Assembly: GCF_013396335.1 (NCBI RefSeq)
Contig: NZ_JABWSY010000016.1
Location: forward strand, 1-64,000
From: Bacillus sp. EB106-08-02-XG196
GTDB taxonomy: Bacteria > Bacillota > Bacilli > Bacillales > Cytobacillaceae
DNA: 64,000 bases
Direction: 5' to 3'
Under the pieces are notes generated by a model. The model worked only from the letters and a program-made list of their open reading frames with translations, had not been told where the DNA came from and ran no database searches. The position numbers and the translations under genes were made by a program. How positions within the stretch are numbered: the stretch's first letter is position 1; every line of letters starts with the position of its first letter. This document shows, in pieces, positions 55,051 through 63,500 of this stretch.

Positions 55051-55941
55051 CTATAATTGATTCTTTAGATAATCTTCTATTAACTCAATAAATAAGTTCA
55101 TAGATTTCGTATGCAATTCAACAGATTCTGTGATAACTGAAAAATTCCTTTTTATTGGTGTTCCTTTTACATTTAATAATTGAATAGTACCAAGCAGTCT
55201 TTCTTTTTTAACAGTAAGTTCTGATAAAAAACTAATACCCAGCCCCGCTTCGACTGCTTCTTTAATTAGTTGTGTGCTGCCGAACTCCATTAACCTAGTG
55301 GGACGTATTTGCAAAGATTGAAATAATTTTTCTGTTGCATCTCTTGTTCCAGAGCCTTCTTCACGGACAATCCAATTCTCTTGTTCTACCTGTCTTCGTG
55401 TAACCTCCTTATTATAATAAATTGGATATTTACCTCCTGCCATGATATACATTTGGTCTGTGGAAACTGTTTTAATATATATGTTTGTATGAGATATTTC
55501 CCCTTCAACTATCCCTACATCAATCTCATGACTAAGGATTGCTTTGGCAATATCTCTTGTGTTTCCAATCTGTACCGAAGGAACAATATTCGGGAATAGG
55601 TTCTTCAGTTTTGCAAGTATATGTGGTAAGACATATTCACCAAATGTATAACTGGCACCAATTTTTAATAGTCCTGTTGGCTCGTTATTTAATTCATTGA
55701 CGAGCATAGACATTCGTTTATATATGCCTGTTATTTCTTTTGCATGGAAATAGACAATTTCACCTGCTTTTGTGAGCTTCACACTTTTGTTTGTTCGCAG
55801 AAGCAGTTTTGAGCCTATATATTTTTCTAATAGTTGAATTTGCTGGCTAACGGCAGGCTGGGTCATATGAAGCTCTTCGGCAGCTCTGGAAAAGTTTCTT
55901 TTATCAGCTACAGAAATAAATACAGATAATAGTTGATCCAT
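55051..55941 (-). CDS. LysR-type regulator, probably of the yeiH gene
   Basis: A 296-residue LysR protein with the usual N-terminal helix-turn-helix (FSRAAEELHMTQPAVSQQI) and effector domain. It is divergent from the yeiH-type exporter gene, 118 bp apart, the standard layout for a LysR protein and its target. The effector may be sulfite or a sulfur compound, by analogy with regulators of YeiH-type genes. GGAG precedes the ATG. Confidence 0.82.
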   Translation of the reverse strand: MDQLLSVFISVADKRNFSRAAEELHMTQPAVSQQIQLLEKYIGSKLLLRTNKSVKLTKAGEIVYFHAKEITGIYKRMSMLVNELNNEPTGLLKIGASYTFGEYVLPHILAKLKNLFPNIVPSVQIGNTRDIAKAILSHEIDVGIVEGEISHTNIYIKTVSTDQMYIMAGGKYPIYYNKEVTRRQVEQENWIVREEGSGTRDATEKLFQSLQIRPTRLMEFGSTQLIKEAVEAGLGISFLSELTVKKERLLGTIQLLNVKGTPIKRNFSVITESVELHTKSMNLFIELIEDYLKNQL

Positions 55942-56059
55942 TCGATCTCCTTCTTTATATCGTTTTTACTTATTATCATTATAATAATCATTAATTTTAC
56001 TTATTGTAAATCATTCGCTACGATAATTATACATAAAGCAATCGAGGGGATGAAAACCA

Positions 56060-57100
56060 TTGGAACAAAAAGCATTAATAATGACCAGTCCAAATAATGA
56101 ACAAAAAGCGAAAAAAAAGCTAAATGTATCTTTGGTATATGGAATAGGTTTTACGTTTATCATAGCCCTGTCTGGCTTTTTTTTGGCAGCAATACCCGGT
56201 CTAAATCGCATTGGACCACTTGCTTGTGCCATTTTACTTGCTGTTATTTATAGACAGGTTTTTGGATATCCAGAAAGATTACGTACAGGTATTCAATTTT
56301 CAGCAAAAAGACTTTTAAGATTTGCGATCATACTTTACGGGTTAAAGCTTAACATGATCGTCATATTTCACGAGGGCTTTCCACTATTGCTTAAAGGAGC
56401 CGTAACCATTATTTTTTCGATTGTTGTTTTAATGTTCATTGCAAAATTGCTTAAAGCAGATTTAAATCTTTCTCTATTACTAAGTGTTGGCACTGGTATT
56501 TGTGGTGCTGCTGCCATCGCAGCCGTATCGCCAATTATAAAAGCAAAAGATGAAGATACAGCTATGGGGGTAGGCATTATAGCATTAGTAGGCACAGTTT
56601 TTTCAATTATCTATACGTTATTATTTCCTTTATTGCCTATTAGTTCTATAGACTACGGAACCTGGGTTGGAATTAGTCTTCATGAAATAGGTCATGTTGC
56701 ATTAGCAGCCGTTCCAGCAGGGCAGGATGCTCTTGCTCACGCATTACTGGCTAAACTTTCACGAGTATTTCTATTAATTCCACTTTGTTTTATCCTAATG
56801 TTTTGGATGAAAAAGAATGGGAAAATGGAAGGAGAAGCAAAATTCGAGTTTCCATGGTTTTTAATTGGTTTTATCGTCATGAGCTTTGTGGGGACCTATA
56901 TCATGGGTTCTGAGGTTTTAGTATCAGACTCAATTATGACTGATATTGCAACTTTGACATCATTTATTTTAACAATGTCTATGACCGGCTTAGGATTAAA
57001 TATTAGTTTAAAAGAATTACGTACCAAAGCAATACGTCCGCTTATTGCCATAATCATTACATCTTTGCTTTTAACTTTACTAACGTATTATAGTATATAA
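56060..57100 (+). CDS. YeiH family putative sulfate/sulfite exporter
   Basis: A 346-residue membrane protein with about ten helices of the YeiH/UPF0324 family. Typical blocks are RIGPLACAILLAVIYRQ, VGTGICGAAAIAAVSPII and the HEIGHVALAAVPAG stretch. Members have been described as sulfate or sulfite exporters. The start is a TTG at 56060 with GAGGGG ten bases upstream; the next in-frame ATG at 56081 has no site. TauD-type oxygenases on sulfonates would release sulfite, so a link to the neighbouring locus is possible but unproven. Confidence 0.82.
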   Translation: MEQKALIMTSPNNEQKAKKKLNVSLVYGIGFTFIIALSGFFLAAIPGLNRIGPLACAILLAVIYRQVFGYPERLRTGIQFSAKRLLRFAIILYGLKLNMIVIFHEGFPLLLKGAVTIIFSIVVLMFIAKLLKADLNLSLLLSVGTGICGAAAIAAVSPIIKAKDEDTAMGVGIIALVGTVFSIIYTLLFPLLPISSIDYGTWVGISLHEIGHVALAAVPAGQDALAHALLAKLSRVFLLIPLCFILMFWMKKNGKMEGEAKFEFPWFLIGFIVMSFVGTYIMGSEVLVSDSIMTDIATLTSFILTMSMTGLGLNISLKELRTKAIRPLIAIIITSLLLTLLTYYSI

Positions 57101-57174
57101 ACTTAAAAATCATATCAAATAATTAAAAACAGCGACCCAACATAATGGAAGTGCCCCTCGACATATATATAAAT

Positions 57175-57220
57175 AAAACAGCCTGAGTTCTAGCTTGGCG
57201 GCAAGAACTCAGGCTGTTTT
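57175..57220. terminator. Terminator overlapping the end of the third lysR gene
   Basis: AAAACAGCCTGAGTTCT pairs perfectly with AGAACTCAGGCTGTTTT (17 bp) around a 12-base loop. The stop codon of the convergent lysR gene (57190-57192) lies at the stem-loop junction, so the hairpin includes the gene's last codons. It also serves yeiH. Confidence 0.85.
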
Positions 57221-58104
57221 AGGTTTTTAATAAAGTCATCAATAAATTCCTTCGCTACTTTTGTTAAACCTTTTGTTTCTAAATATATAAGCCAGAAATC
57301 AATGGGAAAATAATTTTCTTCCCTTAGAGGAATGATTTTTATTTCTCCATTTTTAACCATGGGACTATGGTTAAGAGAAAAATCATGCAAAAATAAAACG
57401 GCTTGACTTTCTTTTACCAATTCAAAAAGAAGGCTGCTGCTGTTTGATCTAATTAAAACTTGATTGGGATTCAATTTTATTAATTTTAATACCTTTTTAT
57501 AATCCGATGAATGATATAGAACAAATTTTGAATTCTCTAAATCACTAAGAGTTACGTATTCAAAAGAGTAATATGGTGAATTTTTACCAACCGCAATACA
57601 AATGTGACCCTCATGAATATGTTCAAAACAAATATTTTTTTCTTTTTTTAATTCATTAATAGATGCATGTATGAAAGCGAAGTCATAGTTTTCTTTGTTA
57701 AAATTCTGAATAATATCTGTAGGATTTTGCTCTACAAATTCGAATGTAATATCACGATTTCCTGAATTAAACTTAACCATTGTTTCTTGTATTGCATAAG
57801 AAAAGGAAGGCGCTGTAATCATTTTTAAATGAGTTTGATTACTGTTTTTAAAATCATAAATTTCTTTATTTAGTTCTTTCATGGTCTTAAGTATAGCCAC
57901 TGCTTTGGAAATAACGATTTTACCTTCAAAAGTAGGAGTAACTCCTTGTTTTGCTCGGTTAAAGATTTTTATTCCAAGCTCATTTTCTAGCTGTGTTATG
58001 GATTGACTCATCCCTGAAGGTGAAATAAATAATTTTTCCGCTGCTTTTGTAATGGACATCTCATTGGCAACATTGACAATATACTCCATTTGTTCAAAAT
58101 TCAT
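57190..58104 (-). CDS. LysR-type transcriptional regulator
   Basis: A 304-residue LysR protein with the N-terminal helix-turn-helix (ITKAAEKLFISPSGMSQSI) and a normal effector domain. GAGGGGA precedes the ATG. It is convergent with yeiH and has no divergent partner: 58105-58280 holds only a 32-codon plus-strand frame without ribosome site. Target and effector unknown. Confidence 0.82.
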   Translation of the reverse strand: MNFEQMEYIVNVANEMSITKAAEKLFISPSGMSQSITQLENELGIKIFNRAKQGVTPTFEGKIVISKAVAILKTMKELNKEIYDFKNSNQTHLKMITAPSFSYAIQETMVKFNSGNRDITFEFVEQNPTDIIQNFNKENYDFAFIHASINELKKEKNICFEHIHEGHICIAVGKNSPYYSFEYVTLSDLENSKFVLYHSSDYKKVLKLIKLNPNQVLIRSNSSSLLFELVKESQAVLFLHDFSLNHSPMVKNGEIKIIPLREENYFPIDFWLIYLETKGLTKVAKEFIDDFIKNLKQPEFLPPS

Positions 58105-58280
58105 TCTATCCCCTCAACCTCCGCTGATCCCATCCACATTATGATCTATGAAAAACATTTTACACTTGATTTTAATTCTCCGCCAGACACAGTTGTTCTG
58201 CAAGGAACTTCAGATAAAATAAATAATTTTGGTCATTAATATGACGCGTTCCCTCATCTGAATAAGCGCCCATCCAGCTA

Positions 58281-59390
58281 TTATCCTTCCGAGTTAAGGA
58301 TCTGTACGTCGAAATTCGGTTCGATCGTCATTTCCGGAAAGTCTTTGCGCCAATCCAAAGACTTCCAAATGTTCGGATGGTATGCCTTAATTTCCTTTCC
58401 AATGCCGAGAATGTCGCAATTCGCTTTTTGCAAAGTCTCAATCGTCGCTGCAGCTTTTTCTTCCAGATGTTTACTCAGTTCTTTTTCCATTTGATTAACG
58501 TAATCAGAATTAAGAATATTAACTGACTTGCCAAGTTCGAATACATTAATTTTCATTCGGACTCCGATGTTTACTTTCGGTAAACCTCCTGATTTAGGAT
58601 GTACTGTAATCTTTGAATTCCCTTTTTTTACGGAAAACCCGTATTCAATTTGTCGTCCCTCAGCGTTTTCCGACATATGTCCAGTAAATCTTTGCCTTCC
58701 TTTTTCCTTCCCTAATAACAACATCAACATCCGGACTTGTTCTTTGTTGAGATTCACTCCTGTATTGGTACCTTGACGGAATAATTGAGCACCGCTTAAT
58801 TCCATTCCCGAATTATATGATTTCAACACGGGTAGCGCGATATCTTCCAATGGTTCATGTCGGGATAGAATAAAACGCATCATGGAAACGGTGGGCATTA
58901 TGCCGTTCCTATTCATAGCTATAATAAACTCATTCAGATTTTTGGTAAACTCTTGATTATTTCCCGATTTAGTTTTAAAAATCTTCGAAATGCTCCCATC
59001 AAATACAACTACGGGGGTGTTGATCGACGAATAGGGGGCCTTAAGTAAAAATGCGAGTTTTGGAACAGGATCATGCGATGCAAACCTCTGGCTTAAAAAA
59101 TAGGTTCTCGTGTTGACCGTTAAGAAAGGAGCTCGATCTATGAATTCTCCTTGGCCGACCGCTTCAACTAAACTAGGTCCTCTGAGCACCGTTATTTCCG
59201 ATTTCGGATTCCCTTCTCCTTGGCCCGCACCTTTGAGCTTGGTGACAATAAAAGCTAGTTCTACATCCCCACTCTCCACGTCCAAATCCAACCCAGCGAT
59301 GTCCACTAATTGAAGATTACGCAACGGTAATCGATCCCAACAACCGGTCAAGAGCAATAACGACAAAATTCCAATTGCCGCTTTTTTCAT
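58281..59390 (-). CDS. gerC: Germinant receptor C subunit, Ger(x)C lipoprotein
   Basis: A 369-residue lipoprotein, the C subunit of a GerA-family spore germinant receptor in the inner spore membrane. The signal peptide ends in a lipobox with the cysteine of LLTGCWD. The three domain Ger(x)C fold is full length. Its start overlaps the gerB stop by four bases (ATGA). Together with gerA and gerB it is complete. The germinant cannot be inferred. Confidence 0.9.
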   Translation of the reverse strand: MKKAAIGILSLLLLTGCWDRLPLRNLQLVDIAGLDLDVESGDVELAFIVTKLKGAGQGEGNPKSEITVLRGPSLVEAVGQGEFIDRAPFLTVNTRTYFLSQRFASHDPVPKLAFLLKAPYSSINTPVVVFDGSISKIFKTKSGNNQEFTKNLNEFIIAMNRNGIMPTVSMMRFILSRHEPLEDIALPVLKSYNSGMELSGAQLFRQGTNTGVNLNKEQVRMLMLLLGKEKGRQRFTGHMSENAEGRQIEYGFSVKKGNSKITVHPKSGGLPKVNIGVRMKINVFELGKSVNILNSDYVNQMEKELSKHLEEKAAATIETLQKANCDILGIGKEIKAYHPNIWKSLDWRKDFPEMTIEPNFDVQILNSEG

Positions 59391-60487
59391 CCTCTCGCCA
59401 CCTTTCCCCGTGCCAAAGAAATGAGAAGCAAAATTGTAGGCACAATGGCAATCATTATACCAGTAACAATATTATGATAGTCTAATAATCGGGACTGCAA
59501 TTGCCGGTCGGAACACCATAATCCGAGTCCAATACAAACGATTGCTAGAATCCATACCAAAAGAGGATGGTTGCGGATTTCCTTACCTCTGATGAACGCA
59601 AAATAACGGGCGGACATGAACAAATAAACATACAGTGTTACCATAACCACAGATAGCCAAATCGTCATAAATAGAATATCGAGGCTTTGAACGACTGGCC
59701 AATTGTATACACGGAGAATGAACACCATTGGCTCCGGGATGAACTTCAATTGATTTTCGCTGAAGTTGGACGTAACAATGACTGCTATCAACATGTAAAA
59801 AAAGGTCGTAAATCCATTGGCAGCCGAAATTGCCATTAAGATATCTTTCTTCTTGCGGGATCTTACAAATGGAAAAACGTACAGGAGAAGTTCATAACCC
59901 GAGTACAACCAAAACGAAGGGACAGCGCCCTTTAAAAGTGATCCGATCCCGTGAGTGCCAATTGGCAGAAGATGACGGACGTCACTTTCTTTTCCAATTC
60001 CACTTATCAATACGATCACAAAGCATATCAGAAACATAAGCATAATCATCTGCGTAATGGTAGCCATTGACCGTAGGGTAGAGGAAGCGATATACGCTCC
60101 CATTGTGAATGATACTCCGATTAACACAAACCAGGGAGTCTCAAATAATACCCAGCGGTTGATGACATCAGAATAAGTGATAATAACCATAAGACAATTT
60201 TGCGCGAAGTACGCGGCAATCAAGAAGTTTAAGACCGATCCTAACGGCTTTCCAACAATAGCAGATATATACTGGGGCAAAGACCGATCGGAATATCGCT
60301 TTCCAAGTTGATAGATGATCAGGATGACCGCTTGAGTCAACACTCCCCCAATCAATATGGACAGCCACGAGTCGTTGCCCGAGTCGTGGATTTGTGCGTA
60401 AGGGATCGATAAAACACTAACACCGATTTGGGTCAGAATAACTAGGCATATTAGTTGGTTGATAGAGATTTTTTCTAAGTGTATCAT
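59387..60487 (-). CDS. gerB: Germinant receptor B subunit (GerAB/EndA family)
   Basis: A 366-residue integral membrane protein with about ten helices, of the amino-acid-permease-like GerAB family that binds the germinant. It begins with a hydrophilic stretch before helix 1 (ISINQLICLVILTQIG), typical for the family. It overlaps gerA by four bases upstream and gerC by four bases downstream, so all three are translationally coupled. Confidence 0.9.
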   Translation of the reverse strand: MIHLEKISINQLICLVILTQIGVSVLSIPYAQIHDSGNDSWLSILIGGVLTQAVILIIYQLGKRYSDRSLPQYISAIVGKPLGSVLNFLIAAYFAQNCLMVIITYSDVINRWVLFETPWFVLIGVSFTMGAYIASSTLRSMATITQMIMLMFLICFVIVLISGIGKESDVRHLLPIGTHGIGSLLKGAVPSFWLYSGYELLLYVFPFVRSRKKKDILMAISAANGFTTFFYMLIAVIVTSNFSENQLKFIPEPMVFILRVYNWPVVQSLDILFMTIWLSVVMVTLYVYLFMSARYFAFIRGKEIRNHPLLVWILAIVCIGLGLWCSDRQLQSRLLDYHNIVTGIMIAIVPTILLLISLARGKVARG

Positions 60488-61923
60488 TCAGTCCCCTCCC
60501 TTCGATCACTTAATCTCATTTCGTCTTTTGCCATGCTTTCCATCGGACGTTTTTTCAAGCTCCTGATAGGTCCTCTGAACCATGTATCCTTGATCGTATT
60601 ACCGCTAATCCCCGAGTAAAAGTACGGTATGCCCATCGTGTTTATACGGGTCAAATGCGTCACCACCAAGAGGAATGAAAGCTCCAAGCCGATCAGCCCG
60701 AAAATCGAGGCCATGACAATGAACGGGTACGTCAATAATCGGGCCGCGTTACTCATTTCATAGGAAGGAATAATAAATGAAGCAATGCCGGTAAGCGACA
60801 CTACGATGACCATCATGTTGGAAATCAGATTCGACTCAACAACGACGGTACCGATGACAATACCTCCTACTACGCCGATCGTATTGGAGATTGAACTTGG
60901 GAGACGGATGGTCGCTTCTCGCAAGATTTCAAGTATGACCAGCATAGTTACCGCTTCGAGTAATGGTGGCAACGAGATGTATTGCATAGAGCTTTGGAGC
61001 GTCAGTGCAATATCGAACGGGACAATACGTGGATCGAAAGTGACAAGGGCCACGTAACTGCCAGGCAGGCTGATCGCTAAAAGAAAGCAGACGATCCGAA
61101 GAAACCGTACGGTGCTGCCGAACAGCCAGCCCATTTGGTAATCGCCGGGGGTTTGGAAGAAAGCCCAAAATGAAACTGGAACGATCAGGGAATTTGGCGA
61201 CCCATCGGTCAAAATCGCGATTTTCCCATCCATCAAGTACGATTTTACCCGGTCTGGTCTTTCGGTTACGAGCATTTTCGGGAACAATGAGAATTTCTTA
61301 TCTTCGATCAACTCTTGGAGAAAACCGGGCGCTTCAACATAATCGATGTCGATGTTTGTTATCCTGCGATCAAACTCCTTTAAGACCTCTTCGTTGGCGA
61401 GAGAACTTAGGTAAAGTACGGCAACTTTTGTATTCGACCTGCGGCCAAGCTGATAGAACTTTACGACAAGATCGGTTGTCGAGATTTGCTTGCGTATCAG
61501 ATTGAGATTCGTATCCAGGTTTTCGATCAACGCTTGGTTGGAACCGCGCAGTACCCGTTCGTTCACCGCTATATTTACCGCGCGTTCTTTATTAAGCTCG
61601 GTTCCAAGTAAATAGAACTTCGCTTCGTCTTCAATTTGAACAACCGTCTTCCCCGCGACGAGCGCTGTCGACGCAACCGTAATAAGATCGGTCTCACCAT
61701 AATCTAGAATGGATACAGCTTCACGTACGCTAACGTCCGTATTGCGAAGCAATGGGCGGACAATGTGCTCCTGTACCACAGCAAGTTCTATCATTGTATC
61801 CAAATAAAAAAGCCGAAAATGTCGGTCGCCGGCCACGAAATCGCTCGATTTGAAGTCTGAGCTATGGAATAGCATTTCCTGCAGCGACTTCTCGTTTTTG
61901 TCTAGTGATTGGTCGGCTTTCAT
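60484..61923 (-). CDS. gerA: Germinant receptor A subunit (GerA family)
   Basis: A 479-residue GerA protein with a large N-terminal soluble domain (about 1-245) and a C-terminal membrane domain of five or so helices; the family block QTPGDYQMG is visible before the first helix as FFQTPGDYQMGW. AGAGGTACC precedes the ATG. The operon is visibly richer in G+C and uses different codons from its neighbours, which suggests acquisition from another spore former. Confidence 0.9.
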   Translation of the reverse strand: MKADQSLDKNEKSLQEMLFHSSDFKSSDFVAGDRHFRLFYLDTMIELAVVQEHIVRPLLRNTDVSVREAVSILDYGETDLITVASTALVAGKTVVQIEDEAKFYLLGTELNKERAVNIAVNERVLRGSNQALIENLDTNLNLIRKQISTTDLVVKFYQLGRRSNTKVAVLYLSSLANEEVLKEFDRRITNIDIDYVEAPGFLQELIEDKKFSLFPKMLVTERPDRVKSYLMDGKIAILTDGSPNSLIVPVSFWAFFQTPGDYQMGWLFGSTVRFLRIVCFLLAISLPGSYVALVTFDPRIVPFDIALTLQSSMQYISLPPLLEAVTMLVILEILREATIRLPSSISNTIGVVGGIVIGTVVVESNLISNMMVIVVSLTGIASFIIPSYEMSNAARLLTYPFIVMASIFGLIGLELSFLLVVTHLTRINTMGIPYFYSGISGNTIKDTWFRGPIRSLKKRPMESMAKDEMRLSDRREGTE

Positions 61924-62178
61924 TAAAGGTACCTCTTTTCTTTAAATCGGAAAGTTTTACATATTTTACCCTCAACTTTTTTTCCTATTCCGTTTCAAAG
62001 CTATTAATATTAAGTTTTCGCTACATCGAGTGGTACCTTTATTTTTTGCATATTTCATTTGAATGTCACTCTTAAGTATTACTTCACAAGATACTCCATT
62101 TTTCTAAATGTACTTAATATTTTGAAGAATGTAGAATGTTGTAATAATAGAGATAAATGGTCAAGGAGGAAATTAGTT

Positions 62179-63399
62179 ATGTATGAGGGCAAAATCATCA
62201 AGTTTTATCGTGAAAAATACAAACTTACTCAAGAACAATTAGGGAAAGATATATGTTCAATCACACATATTAGTAAAATTGAATGTAATCAAACAACCTA
62301 CTCACCTGAAATCATTTCTTTATTATCCAAGCGGCTTGGAATTAATATGGAGTTGGAAGTTAATAAACTTAAAAATATTAAACAACACTTATTTCATTGG
62401 CAGGATGCTATAATTATGCAATCCTTTGAAGATATGAAACAAATTAACAGTGAGCTCGAGCGAGAAGTATTAATTGAAATCTCTGAATATAGATTTATGT
62501 ATCAGTTACTTCGAGCAAGATATTTTCTAATGAATAATTGTCCCCAAGAGGTAATTAAGACTTTAAAAAAATTACAAAAAATAGAAAACAAATTAACACC
62601 CTACGAAACCAATTTATTAAAACATGTTTTGGGTATCTACTACATTACAAAACAAGAATACTTAAAAGCAATAGAAACATTAAAAACCATACAAAATGAG
62701 GATTATATTAATCCAGAATATTATTATCATCTGGCAATAGCCTACCACACTATACAATCACCCGTTTTGGCTTATTATTATGCTGAAAAATCCCATCAAT
62801 TCTTTCAGGATATGAATAACTATCTTAGAGTTATTGATGCAGAAATGCTTATGATCATTCAGGTTGAAGATGATGATGGTAAAGAGGAAATACTACAACG
62901 GTTTAAAAAATTAATTAAAAGCTGCGATTTACTTAATGCCCCTGAGCGAAAGGCAAAAGTGTTGCATAACTTAGCGGCTGAATACTTCCGAAGAAAAAAC
63001 TATGAGCAAGCAAGCAGGTTTTATAAAGAATCCATGTCTCTTAAGGATCAAGGATCTCCTGTCTACTTACTTTCTTTAGAAGGTTTTATTCGCAGTTCAT
63101 TTGATGGGAATCTAATTAACAATGATCAACTAATACAACTCGCAGAACATGGATTAACAATTGCAACTAGGATTAAGGATTTATTATATATCCATCTATT
63201 TAAACTTCTACTCTATTTATTAAATTATAAAGAAAAAGAATATCATCAATATTTATCCAATAAAGCATTACCTATGTTTAGTAATTCTGGTTATAATTAT
63301 TTGATAAAGCGTTCTAAAAAGGAATTATTTCATTATTATTCTAATAATAATTTACTGGATGAAGCATTGGAAATGGCAAACTTATTAATCAACGCTTAA
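62179..63399 (+). CDS. HTH-XRE regulator with TPR-like repeats (RNPP-like)
   Basis: A 406-residue protein with an N-terminal helix-turn-helix (KYKLTQEQLGKDICSITHISKIE, about 11-33) and a long all-helical region with TPR-like repeats (about 70-400). This is the layout of peptide-sensing regulators such as PlcR/NprR or Rgg-like proteins. AAGGAGG lies before the ATG at 62179; the 40-codon extension upstream is rejected. No small peptide gene is visible next to it. It is divergent from the gerABC operon. Confidence 0.8.
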   Translation: MYEGKIIKFYREKYKLTQEQLGKDICSITHISKIECNQTTYSPEIISLLSKRLGINMELEVNKLKNIKQHLFHWQDAIIMQSFEDMKQINSELEREVLIEISEYRFMYQLLRARYFLMNNCPQEVIKTLKKLQKIENKLTPYETNLLKHVLGIYYITKQEYLKAIETLKTIQNEDYINPEYYYHLAIAYHTIQSPVLAYYYAEKSHQFFQDMNNYLRVIDAEMLMIIQVEDDDGKEEILQRFKKLIKSCDLLNAPERKAKVLHNLAAEYFRRKNYEQASRFYKESMSLKDQGSPVYLLSLEGFIRSSFDGNLINNDQLIQLAEHGLTIATRIKDLLYIHLFKLLLYLLNYKEKEYHQYLSNKALPMFSNSGYNYLIKRSKKELFHYYSNNNLLDEALEMANLLINA

Positions 63400-63415
63400 A
63401 ACATGTCTACTGTCT

Positions 63416-63443
63416 GAAGGAGGGATCATTCTTCCTTCTTTTT
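63416..63443 (+). terminator. Weak terminator after the HTH-TPR gene
   Basis: GAAGGA pairs with TCCTTC and is followed by TTTTT on the plus strand, 16 bp past the stop. The inner part of the stem is imperfect. Confidence 0.5.
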
Positions 63444-63453
63444 CATTTGAACA

Positions 63454-63487
63454 AAAAATATCCCTGAAAATTTTCAGGGATATTTTT
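63454..63487. terminator. Terminator after the surface protein gene
   Basis: AAAAATATCCCTGAAAA pairs with its exact complement with almost no loop and has T runs on both strands, 13 bp beyond the stop of the Ig-like repeat gene. Confidence 0.82.
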
Positions 63488-63500
63488 GTTTTTTTGTTTC

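Noticed and set aside
58141..58239. 32-codon plus-strand frame upstream of the third lysR gene
   Set aside because: It lacks a ribosome binding site, is very short and matches no family I know; could be a gene remnant.
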